A DNA stretch of 64,000 nucleotides from Brachybacterium massiliense (lineage in GTDB: Bacteria > Actinomycetota > Actinomycetes > Actinomycetales > Dermabacteraceae): contig NZ_FXXB01000008.1 of assembly GCF_900184245.1 (NCBI RefSeq), forward strand, positions 868,001 through 932,000. The letters run 5' to 3'. The translations under genes and the position numbers were made by a program. Shown here piece after piece: positions 28,898 through 38,000 of the stretch. How positions within the stretch are numbered: the stretch's first letter is position 1; the number at the start of each line of letters is the position of its first letter. The notes beneath the pieces are model-generated. The model searched no databases. It saw nothing but the letters and a program-made list of their open reading frames with translations, and had not been told where the DNA came from.

Positions 28898-30177
28898 CGC
28901 GGCGAGCCGTAGTAGGCGCCGGTGGTCTCCTCCCGCAGTGCGTCGAAGTCACCGCTGAGCAGGGAGGCGCGGATGCGATCCACCAGGCGCACCACGAAGC
29001 GCTCGTTGTGGATGGTGCACAGGGTCGAGGAGAGCATCTCCTTGGCCCGGAACAGGTGATGGACGTACGCGGCGGTGTAGTGGGTGCAGGTGTAGCAGTC
29101 GCAGTCCTCGTCGATCGGCGCGAACTGGCGGCGGTACTTCGCGCCGGTGAGGTTGACCCGCCCGGTGCGGGTGTAGACGGCGCTGTTGCGCGCCACCCGG
29201 GACGGGGAGACGCAGTCGAAGGTGTCCGCACCCGCAGCGATCGCGACGAACAGGTCATCGACCTCGCTGATGCCCAGCAGGTGGCGGGCCTTGTTCTCGG
29301 GCAGCTCCTCAGTCACCCAGCCCACGATCGTGCCGAGGTTCTCCTTCTCGAGCGCCCCGCCGATACCGAAGCCGTCGAAGGACCACCCCTCGACGTCCAT
29401 CGCGCCCAGGTCGCGGGCGGCCTGACGGCGCAGGTCCTCGTACTGGGCGCCCTGGATCACGCCCCACAGCTGCTGGTAGGGGCGATGGGTGCGCTCGGCG
29501 GTGAGGCGGGCGTGCTCGGCCAGGCAGCGGATCGCCCACAGCCGGGTGCGCTCGAGCGCCTGCTCCTGGTAGCCGCGGGAGTTCATCAGGGTGGTCAGCT
29601 CGTCGAAGGCGAACATGATGTCCGCGCCCAGACCGTGCTGGATCTGCATCGAGATCTCAGGGGTGAAGCGGTGCACGTCGCCGTTGATGAAGGAGCGGAA
29701 GGTCACGCCGTCGTCATCGACGTGGGCGAGGCGCTCCTTGCCCTCGCGGACCGCGTCGTCCTCGCCGTTGGCGGTGCGGGCCTTCGCCCCGCCGGAGAAC
29801 TCACTCGAGAGCACCTTCTGGAAGCCCGCGCCGAGGCTCATCACCTGGAAGCCACCCGAGTCGGTGTAGGTGGGGCCGGGCCAGTTCATGAACCGTCCCA
29901 GACCCCCGGCCTCGTCCACCAGGTCATGCCCGGGCTGGAGGTAGAGGTGGTAGGCGTTGGCCAGCAGCGCCTGCGCGCCCAGGTCGCTCATCGACTCCGG
30001 CAGCACCGCTTTGACGGTCGCCTTGGTGCCGACGGGGATGAACGCGGGGGTGGCGATCTCGCCGTGCGGCGTGGTGAGGGTTCCCGCACGGGCCCGCTCG
30101 CCGTGGCGGGCGGTGATCTCGAAGCCCACGTCGGCGGGGGACGGCAGGGACGCGGAGTCGGCACTGGGAGCGGTCAC
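28894..30177 (-). CDS. tgt: Queuine tRNA-ribosyltransferase (tRNA-guanine transglycosylase)
   Basis: Exchanges guanine 34 in GUN-anticodon tRNAs for a queuosine precursor (about 427 aa from the GTG at 30177; other starts possible). Visible are the nucleophile region TYTDSGGFQVMSLG, the sequence DVHRFTPEISMQIQHGLGADI with the second Asp site FAFDELTT, and the zinc site CDCYTCTHYTAAYVHHLFRAKE near the C terminus. An insertion around residues 125-145 (FSGGAKARTANGEDDAVREG) is larger than in many homologues. No queuosine biosynthesis genes (queC-queF) are nearby, so it may use salvaged queuine or preQ1 from elsewhere. It overlaps the broken membrane gene by four bases. Confidence 0.93.
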   Translation of the reverse strand: MTAPSADSASLPSPADVGFEITARHGERARAGTLTTPHGEIATPAFIPVGTKATVKAVLPESMSDLGAQALLANAYHLYLQPGHDLVDEAGGLGRFMNWPGPTYTDSGGFQVMSLGAGFQKVLSSEFSGGAKARTANGEDDAVREGKERLAHVDDDGVTFRSFINGDVHRFTPEISMQIQHGLGADIMFAFDELTTLMNSRGYQEQALERTRLWAIRCLAEHARLTAERTHRPYQQLWGVIQGAQYEDLRRQAARDLGAMDVEGWSFDGFGIGGALEKENLGTIVGWVTEELPENKARHLLGISEVDDLFVAIAAGADTFDCVSPSRVARNSAVYTRTGRVNLTGAKYRRQFAPIDEDCDCYTCTHYTAAYVHHLFRAKEMLSSTLCTIHNERFVVRLVDRIRASLLSGDFDALREETTGAYYGSPR

Positions 30178-30351
30178 CGCACCATGGTCCCACGAGCACG
30201 GGCGCCACAGCCCAGGTGCCACGCTCCAGGTGCACTGCGTACGACCAGCTCGTCACTCCTTCGCTGTATCAGGACTGCCCCTCATGACCGCTCCCCTCCG
30301 GGAAGCCTCCACGCCCTGCCTGCCACACCTCTTCTCCGTGGTCGCAGCGGC

Positions 30352-30632
30352 ATGCTGAGCGCCCTCTCCGTTCTCGTGGCCGTGCTCGCGGCCCTCTCCG
30401 TGCTCGCGCTCTGCCGGGCCTGCCCGTCGTGTGCGATGCGGTCCAGGAGCTCGGGCTCGAGTACGCGCTCGACTTCGGGCCGCGCGAGGTGGGTCCAGGC
30501 TCGGCCACCTACCGGGGCCTCGACGAGATCTCGGAGACGGGCGCCGCAGAGGTGGTGCTGGAGGTGGGCGAGGCGAAGCTGCTGCGGATGCTGCCCTGCC
30601 GCGGCACGGATGACGAGAGCGCCGGCAGCTGA
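30352..30632 (+). pseudogene. Small ORF, probably frameshifted
   Basis: From the ATG at 30352, codons have near-perfect G/C third positions and encode one hydrophobic helix (SALSVLVAVLAALSVLALC), but the frame turns poor at about 30415. From about 30423 the good codon pattern moves to the frame ending at the stop 30630-30632 (DAVQELGLEYALDFG, EVVLEVGEAKLLRML). This suggests one small membrane or secreted protein of about 90 residues with a single frameshift. A shorter intact reading from the GTG at 30429 (67 aa) is the alternative. No family recognised. Confidence 0.4.
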
Positions 30633-30648
30633 GATCAGCTGCCGGCGC
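30619..30648. terminator. Bidirectional terminator hairpin
   Basis: Perfect inverted repeat with 14-base arms (30619-30632 and 30635-30648) that includes the stop codon of the small plus-strand ORF and lies 21 bases beyond the stop of the convergent GT2 gene. Confidence 0.8.
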
Positions 30649-30668
30649 CCTGTGCGGAGCGTTCGCTC

Positions 30669-31784
30669 TCAGGCCCGGGGGTCGGCGGCCTCGCGCTGCG
30701 CGGCCTCGGCCCACTGGTCCACCACCGCGTCATCCGTCACCGCGTTCTCGGAGACCGGGGGCGCGTAGCTGCGAGTCTGCTGAACATTGCCCGCAGCGCC
30801 CGCGGCGAGCACCGGCGCGGCCTCGCCCACGAGCGGGTGCTTCGGCTCGCCGTACTGGAGCAGCTTGACCCGCTCGAGCACGTCCTCCATCAGCACACGG
30901 TTGGTGCGCTGGAGGTCGGCGATGATCATCAGCACCAGGGTCAGGAACGAGCAGGTCAGCAGCACCAGGCCGAAGATCAGCGACTGGATGTGGCCGCCGC
31001 CCTGCCCCATCACCGCGAACACCAGGAAGCGGATGAAGGGCACCAGGCCCACCACGCCGGTGACCGCTGCGAGCCAGATCAGCACGGTGTGCGGCTTGAA
31101 CATCAGGTAGGCGCGCACGATCGCGGAGCCGGACTTCGCCATGTGCTGGAAGATGTTGTTGAACAGGCGCGACTCGCGCGTCTTGGGGTTCGTGTCGATC
31201 GGCACCGACGCGATCCGCAGGCGCTTGTTGCCGGCCTGGATGATCGTCTCCATGCAGTACGAGAACTGCGTGATCACGTTCAGGCGCATCAGGGACGCCT
31301 TGGAGTAGGCGCGGAACCCGGAGGCCGCGTCGGGCAGCTCGGTCTCGGCGGCGATGTTCACTACGCGCGAGCCCACCTGCTGCATGACCTTCTTGAACGG
31401 CGAGAAGTGCGCGATCTTCTTGGTCTGACGGTCGGCGATGGCGATGTCCGCGACGCCCGCCACGACCGGGGCCACCAGATCGGCGATCCGCTCCTGCTTG
31501 TACTGGTTGTCGCCGTCGGTGTTGACCACGATGTCTGCGCCGTGGGCGAGGGCGTAGTCCACGCCATCCCGGAAGGAGCGGGCCAGGCCCATGTTGCGTG
31601 CGTGGCGCACGAAGTGCTTCACACCGTGCTCCTTGGCCACCTCGACGGTGCGGTCGGTGGAGCCGTCGTCGATGATCAGCACCTCGACCGAGTCGACCCC
31701 CGGCAGCTCCTTGGGGATCGTGTCGAGCACCATCGGGAGCGTCTGCTCCTCGTTCAGGCACGGGATCTGGACGAAGACTTTCAT
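30669..31784 (-). CDS. GT2 family glycosyltransferase with C-terminal membrane helices (DPM1/GtrB-like)
   Basis: Predicted transferase (371 aa) that loads a sugar onto a polyprenyl phosphate. MKVFVQIPCLNEEQTLP, IIDDGSTDRT, NMGLARSFRDGVDYAL and VNTDGDNQYKQE are the GT-A motifs (Asp-x-Asp in DGD); ELPDAASGFRAYSK follows. Two or three membrane helices (about residues 235-310) and an alanine-rich cytoplasmic tail complete it. AAGGTG at proper distance supports the ATG at 31784. Such polyprenyl-phosphate-sugar synthases feed GT-C enzymes, which fits the two large multi-spanning proteins encoded just upstream. Confidence 0.9.
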   Translation of the reverse strand: MKVFVQIPCLNEEQTLPMVLDTIPKELPGVDSVEVLIIDDGSTDRTVEVAKEHGVKHFVRHARNMGLARSFRDGVDYALAHGADIVVNTDGDNQYKQERIADLVAPVVAGVADIAIADRQTKKIAHFSPFKKVMQQVGSRVVNIAAETELPDAASGFRAYSKASLMRLNVITQFSYCMETIIQAGNKRLRIASVPIDTNPKTRESRLFNNIFQHMAKSGSAIVRAYLMFKPHTVLIWLAAVTGVVGLVPFIRFLVFAVMGQGGGHIQSLIFGLVLLTCSFLTLVLMIIADLQRTNRVLMEDVLERVKLLQYGEPKHPLVGEAAPVLAAGAAGNVQQTRSYAPPVSENAVTDDAVVDQWAEAAQREAADPRA

Positions 31785-31907
31785 GGGCACCTTGTCGACT
31801 TGTTCTCGATGAGAGAGGACGCCATGTCCTCGGCGGGAGAGATGAAACGGACAGACGCTAACGGAAGAGGGTAGCGGAGGGGTGAACGGAGTGAGGCCGA
31901 CCGGGGA

Positions 31908-33788
31908 TCACGGTGTGGTGAGCGGCTCAGCGAGCGGCTCGAGGCGGCCCTGCTCGACGAGCTGGTCCTGGAGCGGCCCGGGGTTCACCCACGCGTGATA
32001 GCCGTAGCTCTCGGCGTCGCTCAGCAGGCGGGCGCCCTTCTCCGTGCCCTCGGGCCAGATGTCGCAGCCGAGCGTGATCTGGGCATCGGAGACGTTGCGG
32101 TCCATGGTGAGCCCCATCGTGGTGGGGTGGATCCAGTAGGCGAGCTTGTTCTGCACCACCGCGTTGTTGCTCAGTCCGGGCGTGCAGGAGCGGTCGAACT
32201 CGATGGTCAGCTGGCCGTCGTGCTCGGCCTGCAGGCGGTTGATCTCGTCGGCCAGGGCTGGGCGGCCGCCTTCGATCTGCTGGAAGTGGTCGGTCGCCTG
32301 CGTGGCGCTCAGCGTGGCGGCGCTGCCGGCCACGAGCAGCACGCCCAGCAGGATCGCGGTGCCGCGCTCGCGCAGGGCGCCGAGCGCCGTGAGCACTCCC
32401 AGCAGCACCAGCGGCGGGAGGCTGGCCAGCAGCCAGAAGCGGTTCTCGTTGGTGAAGGACGGGGTCAGGCCCCAGGGCCACGTCTCCGGGCCGTGCCCCA
32501 CGGGCAGCGCCCAGAACCATGCCATGACGCCGGGGATGTGCGCGGGGGTGACGTACCCCCAGGTGGGTGCGTGCGGGGCGAGCCAGAACACGGTCACCGC
32601 CATCAGCACGGAGGTGAGGCCGAGCGCCGTCGGCAGAAGAAATCGGGCTGCACCGCGGATGAGCACACCCAGTCCGAGCGCGACCAGAAGAGAAGCCACC
32701 GGGTCGATGTACCTTCCATACAGCCAGGCATCGAGGCGCCTCCATTCGGCGTGGTACATCGCGTATTCGTTCGACCACTGTCCGATGGAGAGCACCACCA
32801 CTCCCAGCAGCATCGCGCCCAGCAGGCAGACGGGCCCGATCGCGCGTTCGTGGCGCAGCTCGCGCCACACCAGCACCAGCAGCACAACCAGGCCGACGGC
32901 CACCAGGCCGAAGGATCCCGCGGTCTGCTCCCAGGCCTGCCCGATCACCGCACGGAGGATGATCGAGGGTCGCGACTCGAGGTAGTTGTCCACCAGCTTC
33001 GAGCCCTGGCTGAACCCTCCCCCGAGGAACTGGTTCATCAGGCCGCCCGACCAGAAGGCGAGGTACCCCAGCGGGGCCAGCACGGCGAGGCCCACGAGCG
33101 AGGAGCGCCAGGAGCGGAGCATCATGCACAGCAGCCAGATCACGCATGCGATCAGCAGGGCCGCCGCCCGTGCATGGGTGGCGGCCAGGGCGGCGGCGAC
33201 GAGCGCGAACACCACCGCCCGGAGGATGGTGGGACGCTCCCAGTAGCGCACTGCGGCGAGCATGGCGCCCACCAGGACCAGGAAGAGGAGCTTCTCGCTG
33301 GTGACATACCCGCTCTGCACGGTGCGGGCGGGCAGGCTCATCACGATCGAGGCGACCACCATGGCCTGCGGCATGCTCAGCCCGATCCGGGTCACCAGCC
33401 GGGCCAGCGGCCAGATCGTCACGAGCGCCGCGATCACCCCGATGCCGATCGCGAGCCGGTAGGCGACCTGCGGGTCCTCCGTCACCCACCACACCGGCGC
33501 CATGAAGAAGCTCCAGGCGGGGAAGTACCCCGCCCCGCGCGGAACCGTCGGCAGCCCCTCCCCCGCTATGTACTTCGCGTATTGCAGCAGGACGATCTCG
33601 TCGAAGGCGAACGACGGGGTATGCGCGCCGAGAGCGACCAGTACGTGCAGCACCGCAGCGATGATCACGGCGACGACGGCACCACCACGCCACAGAGAAT
33701 GCACCATGGCTACGGTATCCTCTCGTGCACTCAGCGTCCCCCCTCTCGCCGCAGTAGGGGTGTCAACGGCACGATCGCCAGAGTTCAC
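31908..33788 (-). CDS. Multi-spanning membrane protein, candidate GT-C glycosyltransferase
   Basis: Integral membrane protein (626 aa) with about 12 hydrophobic helices and an extracytoplasmic C-terminal segment of about 110 residues. The first outer loop holds HTPSFAFDEIVLLQYAKYIAGEG, where an acidic pair after the first helix is the expected catalytic site of polyprenyl-phosphate-sugar dependent GT-C enzymes. No further motif identifies it. It overlaps the upstream gene by four bases and lies between a GT2 lipid-sugar synthase and another multi-spanning protein, so a role in sugar transfer to a surface glycan is inferred. Family not recognised with certainty. Confidence 0.7.
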   Translation of the reverse strand: MNSGDRAVDTPTAARGGTLSAREDTVAMVHSLWRGGAVVAVIIAAVLHVLVALGAHTPSFAFDEIVLLQYAKYIAGEGLPTVPRGAGYFPAWSFFMAPVWWVTEDPQVAYRLAIGIGVIAALVTIWPLARLVTRIGLSMPQAMVVASIVMSLPARTVQSGYVTSEKLLFLVLVGAMLAAVRYWERPTILRAVVFALVAAALAATHARAAALLIACVIWLLCMMLRSWRSSLVGLAVLAPLGYLAFWSGGLMNQFLGGGFSQGSKLVDNYLESRPSIILRAVIGQAWEQTAGSFGLVAVGLVVLLVLVWRELRHERAIGPVCLLGAMLLGVVVLSIGQWSNEYAMYHAEWRRLDAWLYGRYIDPVASLLVALGLGVLIRGAARFLLPTALGLTSVLMAVTVFWLAPHAPTWGYVTPAHIPGVMAWFWALPVGHGPETWPWGLTPSFTNENRFWLLASLPPLVLLGVLTALGALRERGTAILLGVLLVAGSAATLSATQATDHFQQIEGGRPALADEINRLQAEHDGQLTIEFDRSCTPGLSNNAVVQNKLAYWIHPTTMGLTMDRNVSDAQITLGCDIWPEGTEKGARLLSDAESYGYHAWVNPGPLQDQLVEQGRLEPLAEPLTTP

Positions 33789-35731
33789 CGATTCTCCTTC
33801 AATGGCTTGTCCTGCTCTTTGCCGAGAGTCGTGGTGGACGCCGCCGCCTCTGTGTCAGATTCCACCGGCCCGCTTCCAGCCATTGCTGAACCCACCGAAC
33901 GCGCACTGGCGAACGCAAGTATTGCGAACGGCATGAAGTATGTGACGCCCAGGGCGTAACGGCCAGACGAATCCAGTGGAGACAGCAGGAACACACCGCA
34001 ATGGAGCGCCATCGGCAATGCCCAGATCCACGCCGCAGGGCGGCGCAGGATAATCGCGGCCGTAGCCAGAAGAATCACCACAACCGTTCGTGCTACACCA
34101 TTAGTCGGCAGCAGGAGCCACTCATCGGTGCTGAGATCATTGGCCACTTCGTGAAGAGTCTCTCGCCGCTCAAGATTGGTGAAGTCATCGCTCAGTGTCG
34201 CACCGTCCGTGATCACCAGCGTCTGGATCGAATCGTCGTTGGTGATCGACGGCCGGTTGTCACTCGCCGGAGTGAAGGGGTCGAAGAATCGGTAGCTCGT
34301 CAGAAGCGCGCCGTTGACCACCATGTCAGGTTCGGCAAGAGCCAGTCGTCTCCAGATTCCGTTGAACTCTGAGGCCTCCTGTCTCGTGACCTCTCGCCAC
34401 TGGTAGGCGCCTTCTCTGAAGCCTGCCCCTCGTACAGGCGCCATGGTTCTGGGCTGGTACCCCTCTATCATCATCTCGACGTCGAAGATCTCGTTCAACG
34501 CGCGCTCGTCCTCCGGAGAAAGCGCCCCCGGCCGCTCCTTCAGTGTGAGCGCCATGGACTGGATCTGCAGACCCTTCCCAGCCATGGGGTCTCCCGGAAT
34601 GATCTTCTCCTGCGCAATCCCAATATCCACGACCAGCTGCGTGAGCAGAATCGGCAGTGCCAGCCCGGCAAGCGCCACCCTCCACTTCGCCCAGCTCACC
34701 TGCGCTATGAGCACCATGATCAGAAGGACGGCAAGTATCGGTTGCGCGAACTTTGCGGAGTTCAGCGCCATCACAGCTGGCAGCACCAATTCCAATGCCC
34801 TCATCCAGTGCGGGCTCTCTCTGGAGCGCACATGGTCGAAAGCCAGCGCTATGAGCCATACGAAGGCTGCACCGAACAGCGGATTCTTCGCGATCGCGAC
34901 AGCCCACAGCGCCGTCGGGAACCCGCTGAGTATCAACACTGCGAGAAATAGACTCCGTGCTCCAGGTCGCGTGACCCATCGCGACAGCAGCTCGGAGGCG
35001 CGACCGAAGGCGATCAACGTGATCGCGAGCTGAGACATCGTGAGAATGATGAACCCCACCTCGAAGCTCCCGAAGTGTTCGAGGCTCTTTCCGAGAACGG
35101 TGCCGTACATCAGCGTGAGGAGCGCGTTGTGATGCTCCGACAGCAGCACCTCGTCATTGGGAACGAGGTAGTGCGCGATGGGGTAGACGTTGAAGGGCGG
35201 ATAATCAATCTCGCCCCTATCCCCCAACACCTCCCGCGCCTGCATGACCAGGTCGGCGTTCGAGGTGCCGGGGAACTGACCGACTATGAGGGGGGACCAC
35301 GCCACTGCAAGCAAAGCGCTGAGTCGCCACCAGCGTGCAAGTACCCAATCGACCCCCCGGTTGATGCGCGTGATGACGCGCCGTCCGGGCGCAGAATCGT
35401 CGGACCGATCCAGCGCATTTCCGCCCCAGTGGATCAGCGCAAGAATCATCCCGGCGAATATGCCGACGAAGATCAGAAATGTCGCGAGGAGCATCTTCGT
35501 ATGCGACCCGACGTACTCCAAGAAGAGCAGATACTCCCCGTCGGGGATGACATTGCGGCTGAACCATCCCATCGTGGCCGCCAGCGCCAGAACGCTGACG
35601 ACGATGATCGGGATGAGGACCGCTGCAACGCTCTCGCCAGCCCCAATCGCAGCCTTGAACCGCCTGCTGAGGACCTCACGGGTCAGCCGTCGCCCGGCGT
35701 CAGTTCTGCGATGTCTCCCCATCAGTCTCAC
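33785..35731 (-). CDS. DUF6020-like multi-spanning membrane protein, lower GC than neighbours
   Basis: Integral membrane protein (648 aa) with about 11-12 helices. After the third helix comes WSPLIVGQFPGTSNADLVMQ and then SEHHNALLTLMYGTVLG, a pattern (pro-Gly-x-Ser/Asn-Asp, then His-His) that I associate with DUF6020 proteins of Gram-positive polysaccharide loci; it is probably a GT-C-like transferase or polymerase. The second half has a roughly 150-residue outer loop. Base composition is clearly less GC-rich than the flanking genes (near 55% in places), with more A/T at third positions, so recent acquisition is likely. Coupled to the next gene by ATGA. Confidence 0.65.
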   Translation of the reverse strand: MRLMGRHRRTDAGRRLTREVLSRRFKAAIGAGESVAAVLIPIIVVSVLALAATMGWFSRNVIPDGEYLLFLEYVGSHTKMLLATFLIFVGIFAGMILALIHWGGNALDRSDDSAPGRRVITRINRGVDWVLARWWRLSALLAVAWSPLIVGQFPGTSNADLVMQAREVLGDRGEIDYPPFNVYPIAHYLVPNDEVLLSEHHNALLTLMYGTVLGKSLEHFGSFEVGFIILTMSQLAITLIAFGRASELLSRWVTRPGARSLFLAVLILSGFPTALWAVAIAKNPLFGAAFVWLIALAFDHVRSRESPHWMRALELVLPAVMALNSAKFAQPILAVLLIMVLIAQVSWAKWRVALAGLALPILLTQLVVDIGIAQEKIIPGDPMAGKGLQIQSMALTLKERPGALSPEDERALNEIFDVEMMIEGYQPRTMAPVRGAGFREGAYQWREVTRQEASEFNGIWRRLALAEPDMVVNGALLTSYRFFDPFTPASDNRPSITNDDSIQTLVITDGATLSDDFTNLERRETLHEVANDLSTDEWLLLPTNGVARTVVVILLATAAIILRRPAAWIWALPMALHCGVFLLSPLDSSGRYALGVTYFMPFAILAFASARSVGSAMAGSGPVESDTEAAASTTTLGKEQDKPLKENR

Positions 35732-35741
35732 GACGAAGACC

Positions 35742-36986
35742 TCAGCGCCCGCTGCCGGTGCTTCCGGACCGCACCAGCTGGGCGATCAGATCGGCCTGGG
35801 CGACCGAGTTCCGCTTCACCTCGGGCAGGTGGCGGTCGAGCTTCTCCTGCACGTCGCCCCGCTGGGCGGAGAGCTTCTCAAAGGTGGTCCACAGATGGTC
35901 GGGGGTGAGCTGGTCGTGGCCGAAGGCCCACTCCTCGAGCTCGAACATCTCGAGCACCTCGCGGTACTTGTGGCTCCAGCCGATCACGACGGTTGGCACG
36001 GCCATCGCGAGGGAGGAGACCATCGCGTGGAAGCGGCTGGCGACGAACAGGGAGCAGCGGCCGATCAGGTAGCGCAGCTGCTGGGAGCTGAGCTCGCGGT
36101 CGATGAACAGCAGGTCATCGCCCGGGGCCAGACGCGCATTGATCTCGGTGCACAGCGGCAGGTCGTTGTTGTGGGTCTTGTCGGTGCCGGTGCGCACGCT
36201 GTGCGGCACCAGCAGCACCTTCTTCCCGGCGGTGCGGAGACGCTCGATGAAGGAGACCATCTGGCCGACGTAGTCGCCCTCACGGGCGTCGACCTTCTTC
36301 TGCAGCACCACGCTCGGGCACACGCCCACCACATCGCCGCTCTCGAAGAAGTCCAGATCGACCAGCGGGCGCACCGAGTCCGCCTCGGTACCGTCCATCT
36401 CGAGGGAGAAGGCGTAGTCCGCCCCGGCGACCAGGTTCTCGAGCCCGAGGCCCACCGCGTGCTCGTGGGTGATCCGGCCGCGGGTGACCAGGGTGTGGGC
36501 CTTCGGCAGGAAGATCTTCGAGACGATCCGGTTGATCGGGTTCTTGAAGGGGCCCACGGCCTGGGCGCACTTGAACACGGGGGTATGCAGGTTCAGCGCC
36601 GGCAGGATCGAGGCGACGTTGTAGAGCAGGAACTTCTCACGGCCGTCGGTGAAGGTGATGCCGCCCTGGTCCAGGAGCACATCGCTGTCGGCGAGGGCGC
36701 GCACCGCGGCGCTGCGCCGCAGCAGGGGGCGCGCGAAGGGCAGCACCCGGTGGGCGAGCGCGAGCGAGTTGATGATCACGCCCAGGCGGAACGGGTCCGC
36801 GGGCACGACCTCGAGGTTCGGGTAGTGGTTCTGCGCGCGGTCCTCGTCCGGGTACATGCTCAGCAGCGTGAAGTCCACCTCGCCGAGGCGGGCGTCGAGG
36901 GTCTGGATGGCGCTCTCGAGCATGGCCGAGGCGCCCTTGTTGCCGGACAGCGCCGAGCCGATGATCGTGATCCGGGGGCGGGTCAT
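35742..36986 (-). CDS. Polysaccharide pyruvyl transferase family protein
   Basis: Predicted enzyme (414 aa) that transfers a pyruvyl group from phosphoenolpyruvate to a sugar, making a negatively charged ketal on a surface glycan, as CsaB does for S-layer anchoring. Evidence: the opening ITIIGSALSGNKGASAMLES, the loop DVLLDQGGITFTDG, the series AQAVGPFKNPINR, LLVPHSVRTG with the following DLPLCTEINARL, and the C-terminal LFVASRFHAMVSSLAMAVP TVVIGWSHKY, which holds the conserved Arg-Phe-His. It is coupled to the LPG-synthase-TM gene (4-base overlap) and stands in a surface-glycan cluster. Confidence 0.9.
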   Translation of the reverse strand: MTRPRITIIGSALSGNKGASAMLESAIQTLDARLGEVDFTLLSMYPDEDRAQNHYPNLEVVPADPFRLGVIINSLALAHRVLPFARPLLRRSAAVRALADSDVLLDQGGITFTDGREKFLLYNVASILPALNLHTPVFKCAQAVGPFKNPINRIVSKIFLPKAHTLVTRGRITHEHAVGLGLENLVAGADYAFSLEMDGTEADSVRPLVDLDFFESGDVVGVCPSVVLQKKVDAREGDYVGQMVSFIERLRTAGKKVLLVPHSVRTGTDKTHNNDLPLCTEINARLAPGDDLLFIDRELSSQQLRYLIGRCSLFVASRFHAMVSSLAMAVPTVVIGWSHKYREVLEMFELEEWAFGHDQLTPDHLWTTFEKLSAQRGDVQEKLDRHLPEVKRNSVAQADLIAQLVRSGSTGSGR

Positions 36987-37999
36987 GGGCGGGTCTCCTT
37001 CGGGAGGGTCTGACGGACGGTGACGTAGAGGAGCGCGACGAGGGCGTCCCCGAGGGTGGCGAGCAGGCGAGCGAGCAAGCTGATCACGATCGCCTCCGAG
37101 GTGGGCACGTACTGGCTGAGCACCACCACGATGACCGCCTCGCGCACGCCCAGACCGCTTGGCACCAGGATCGCGAGGATCCCGATCGCCCCGGCGAGAG
37201 CATACGCGGCGATGAACGGCAGCCAGTGCTGGGGGGTGATGTCGCTGACGGTCGCGGCGATGATCACGAAGCCGATGCCGTTGAGCAGGCGCGGCAGCAG
37301 GAACTCACCCAGGGAGAGCACGGCGCGCGGGGCGCTGAGGAAGTACTCGCGCGGCACCTCCGCCTTGAGCAGCCTGCGCGCGGGCAGGGCGATCAGCGCG
37401 TGGAAGGCGGGCGGGTAGAGCACGACGGCCGCCGGGATCAGCACCGCCAGCGGGGCCAGCAGCAGGGTCGCGTTCGCGCCGAACAGCGACGGCCCCAGGC
37501 TCAGCAGCAGGATCACCACGGCGGGGACGATCGAGGCGATCTGCAGGAAGATGTTCTCGTACAGGAAGCTGATCAGCACCAGGGTGCGGCTGATGCCCTT
37601 GCGGCCCGCCCAGAGCACCTTGTTGGTCACCGAGCCGATCTGACCGGGGATGTACTTCAGCACCCAGGACAGGCACTGCACGGCGATCGCCTCGCGGGCG
37701 GGCACCTGCGCGGACGGATCGAGCCAGCGGATGATCCGGCCCCAGGCGATGCCGGTCAGGGCGACGGCTCCCGCGAAGCAGACGGTGGCGAGCACCCACC
37801 ACCAGGAGAAGCCGAGGTGCTGCTCGCGCACCTGCTCCCAGTTCGCGGCCAGGGAGCGGGCGAAGAGCCAGCCCACCACGCCGACCACGGCGAGGGTGAC
37901 CACCCAGCGCAGGACCCGCTTGGCCGGCGAGCGCTTCGCCGCCTGCGCGGGCGCGGCGGCGTGGGTGTCGGCGGCGGTGTCTCGCTCCTCGCGGTCCAT
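36983..37999 (-). CDS. LPG-synthase-TM (UPF0104/AglD-like) membrane protein
   Basis: Integral membrane protein (338 aa) with about 8 helices after a 30-residue cytoplasmic tail. LTGIAWGRIIRWLDP, VQCLSWVLKYIPGQIGSVTN and VPSGLGVREAVIVVVLSQY are the recurring marks of the lysylphosphatidylglycerol-synthase TM / UPF0104 family, whose members flip or help transfer lipids. The PGQ-x-G motif within helix 3 and the PSGLGVREA motif are intact. Lacking the C-terminal aminoacyl transfer domain of MprF, it is more probably a lipid-linked glycan flippase or helper. Coupled to the pyruvyltransferase gene by ATGA. Confidence 0.85.
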   Translation of the reverse strand: MDREERDTAADTHAAAPAQAAKRSPAKRVLRWVVTLAVVGVVGWLFARSLAANWEQVREQHLGFSWWWVLATVCFAGAVALTGIAWGRIIRWLDPSAQVPAREAIAVQCLSWVLKYIPGQIGSVTNKVLWAGRKGISRTLVLISFLYENIFLQIASIVPAVVILLLSLGPSLFGANATLLLAPLAVLIPAAVVLYPPAFHALIALPARRLLKAEVPREYFLSAPRAVLSLGEFLLPRLLNGIGFVIIAATVSDITPQHWLPFIAAYALAGAIGILAILVPSGLGVREAVIVVVLSQYVPTSEAIVISLLARLLATLGDALVALLYVTVRQTLPKETRP

Positions 38000-38000
38000 G

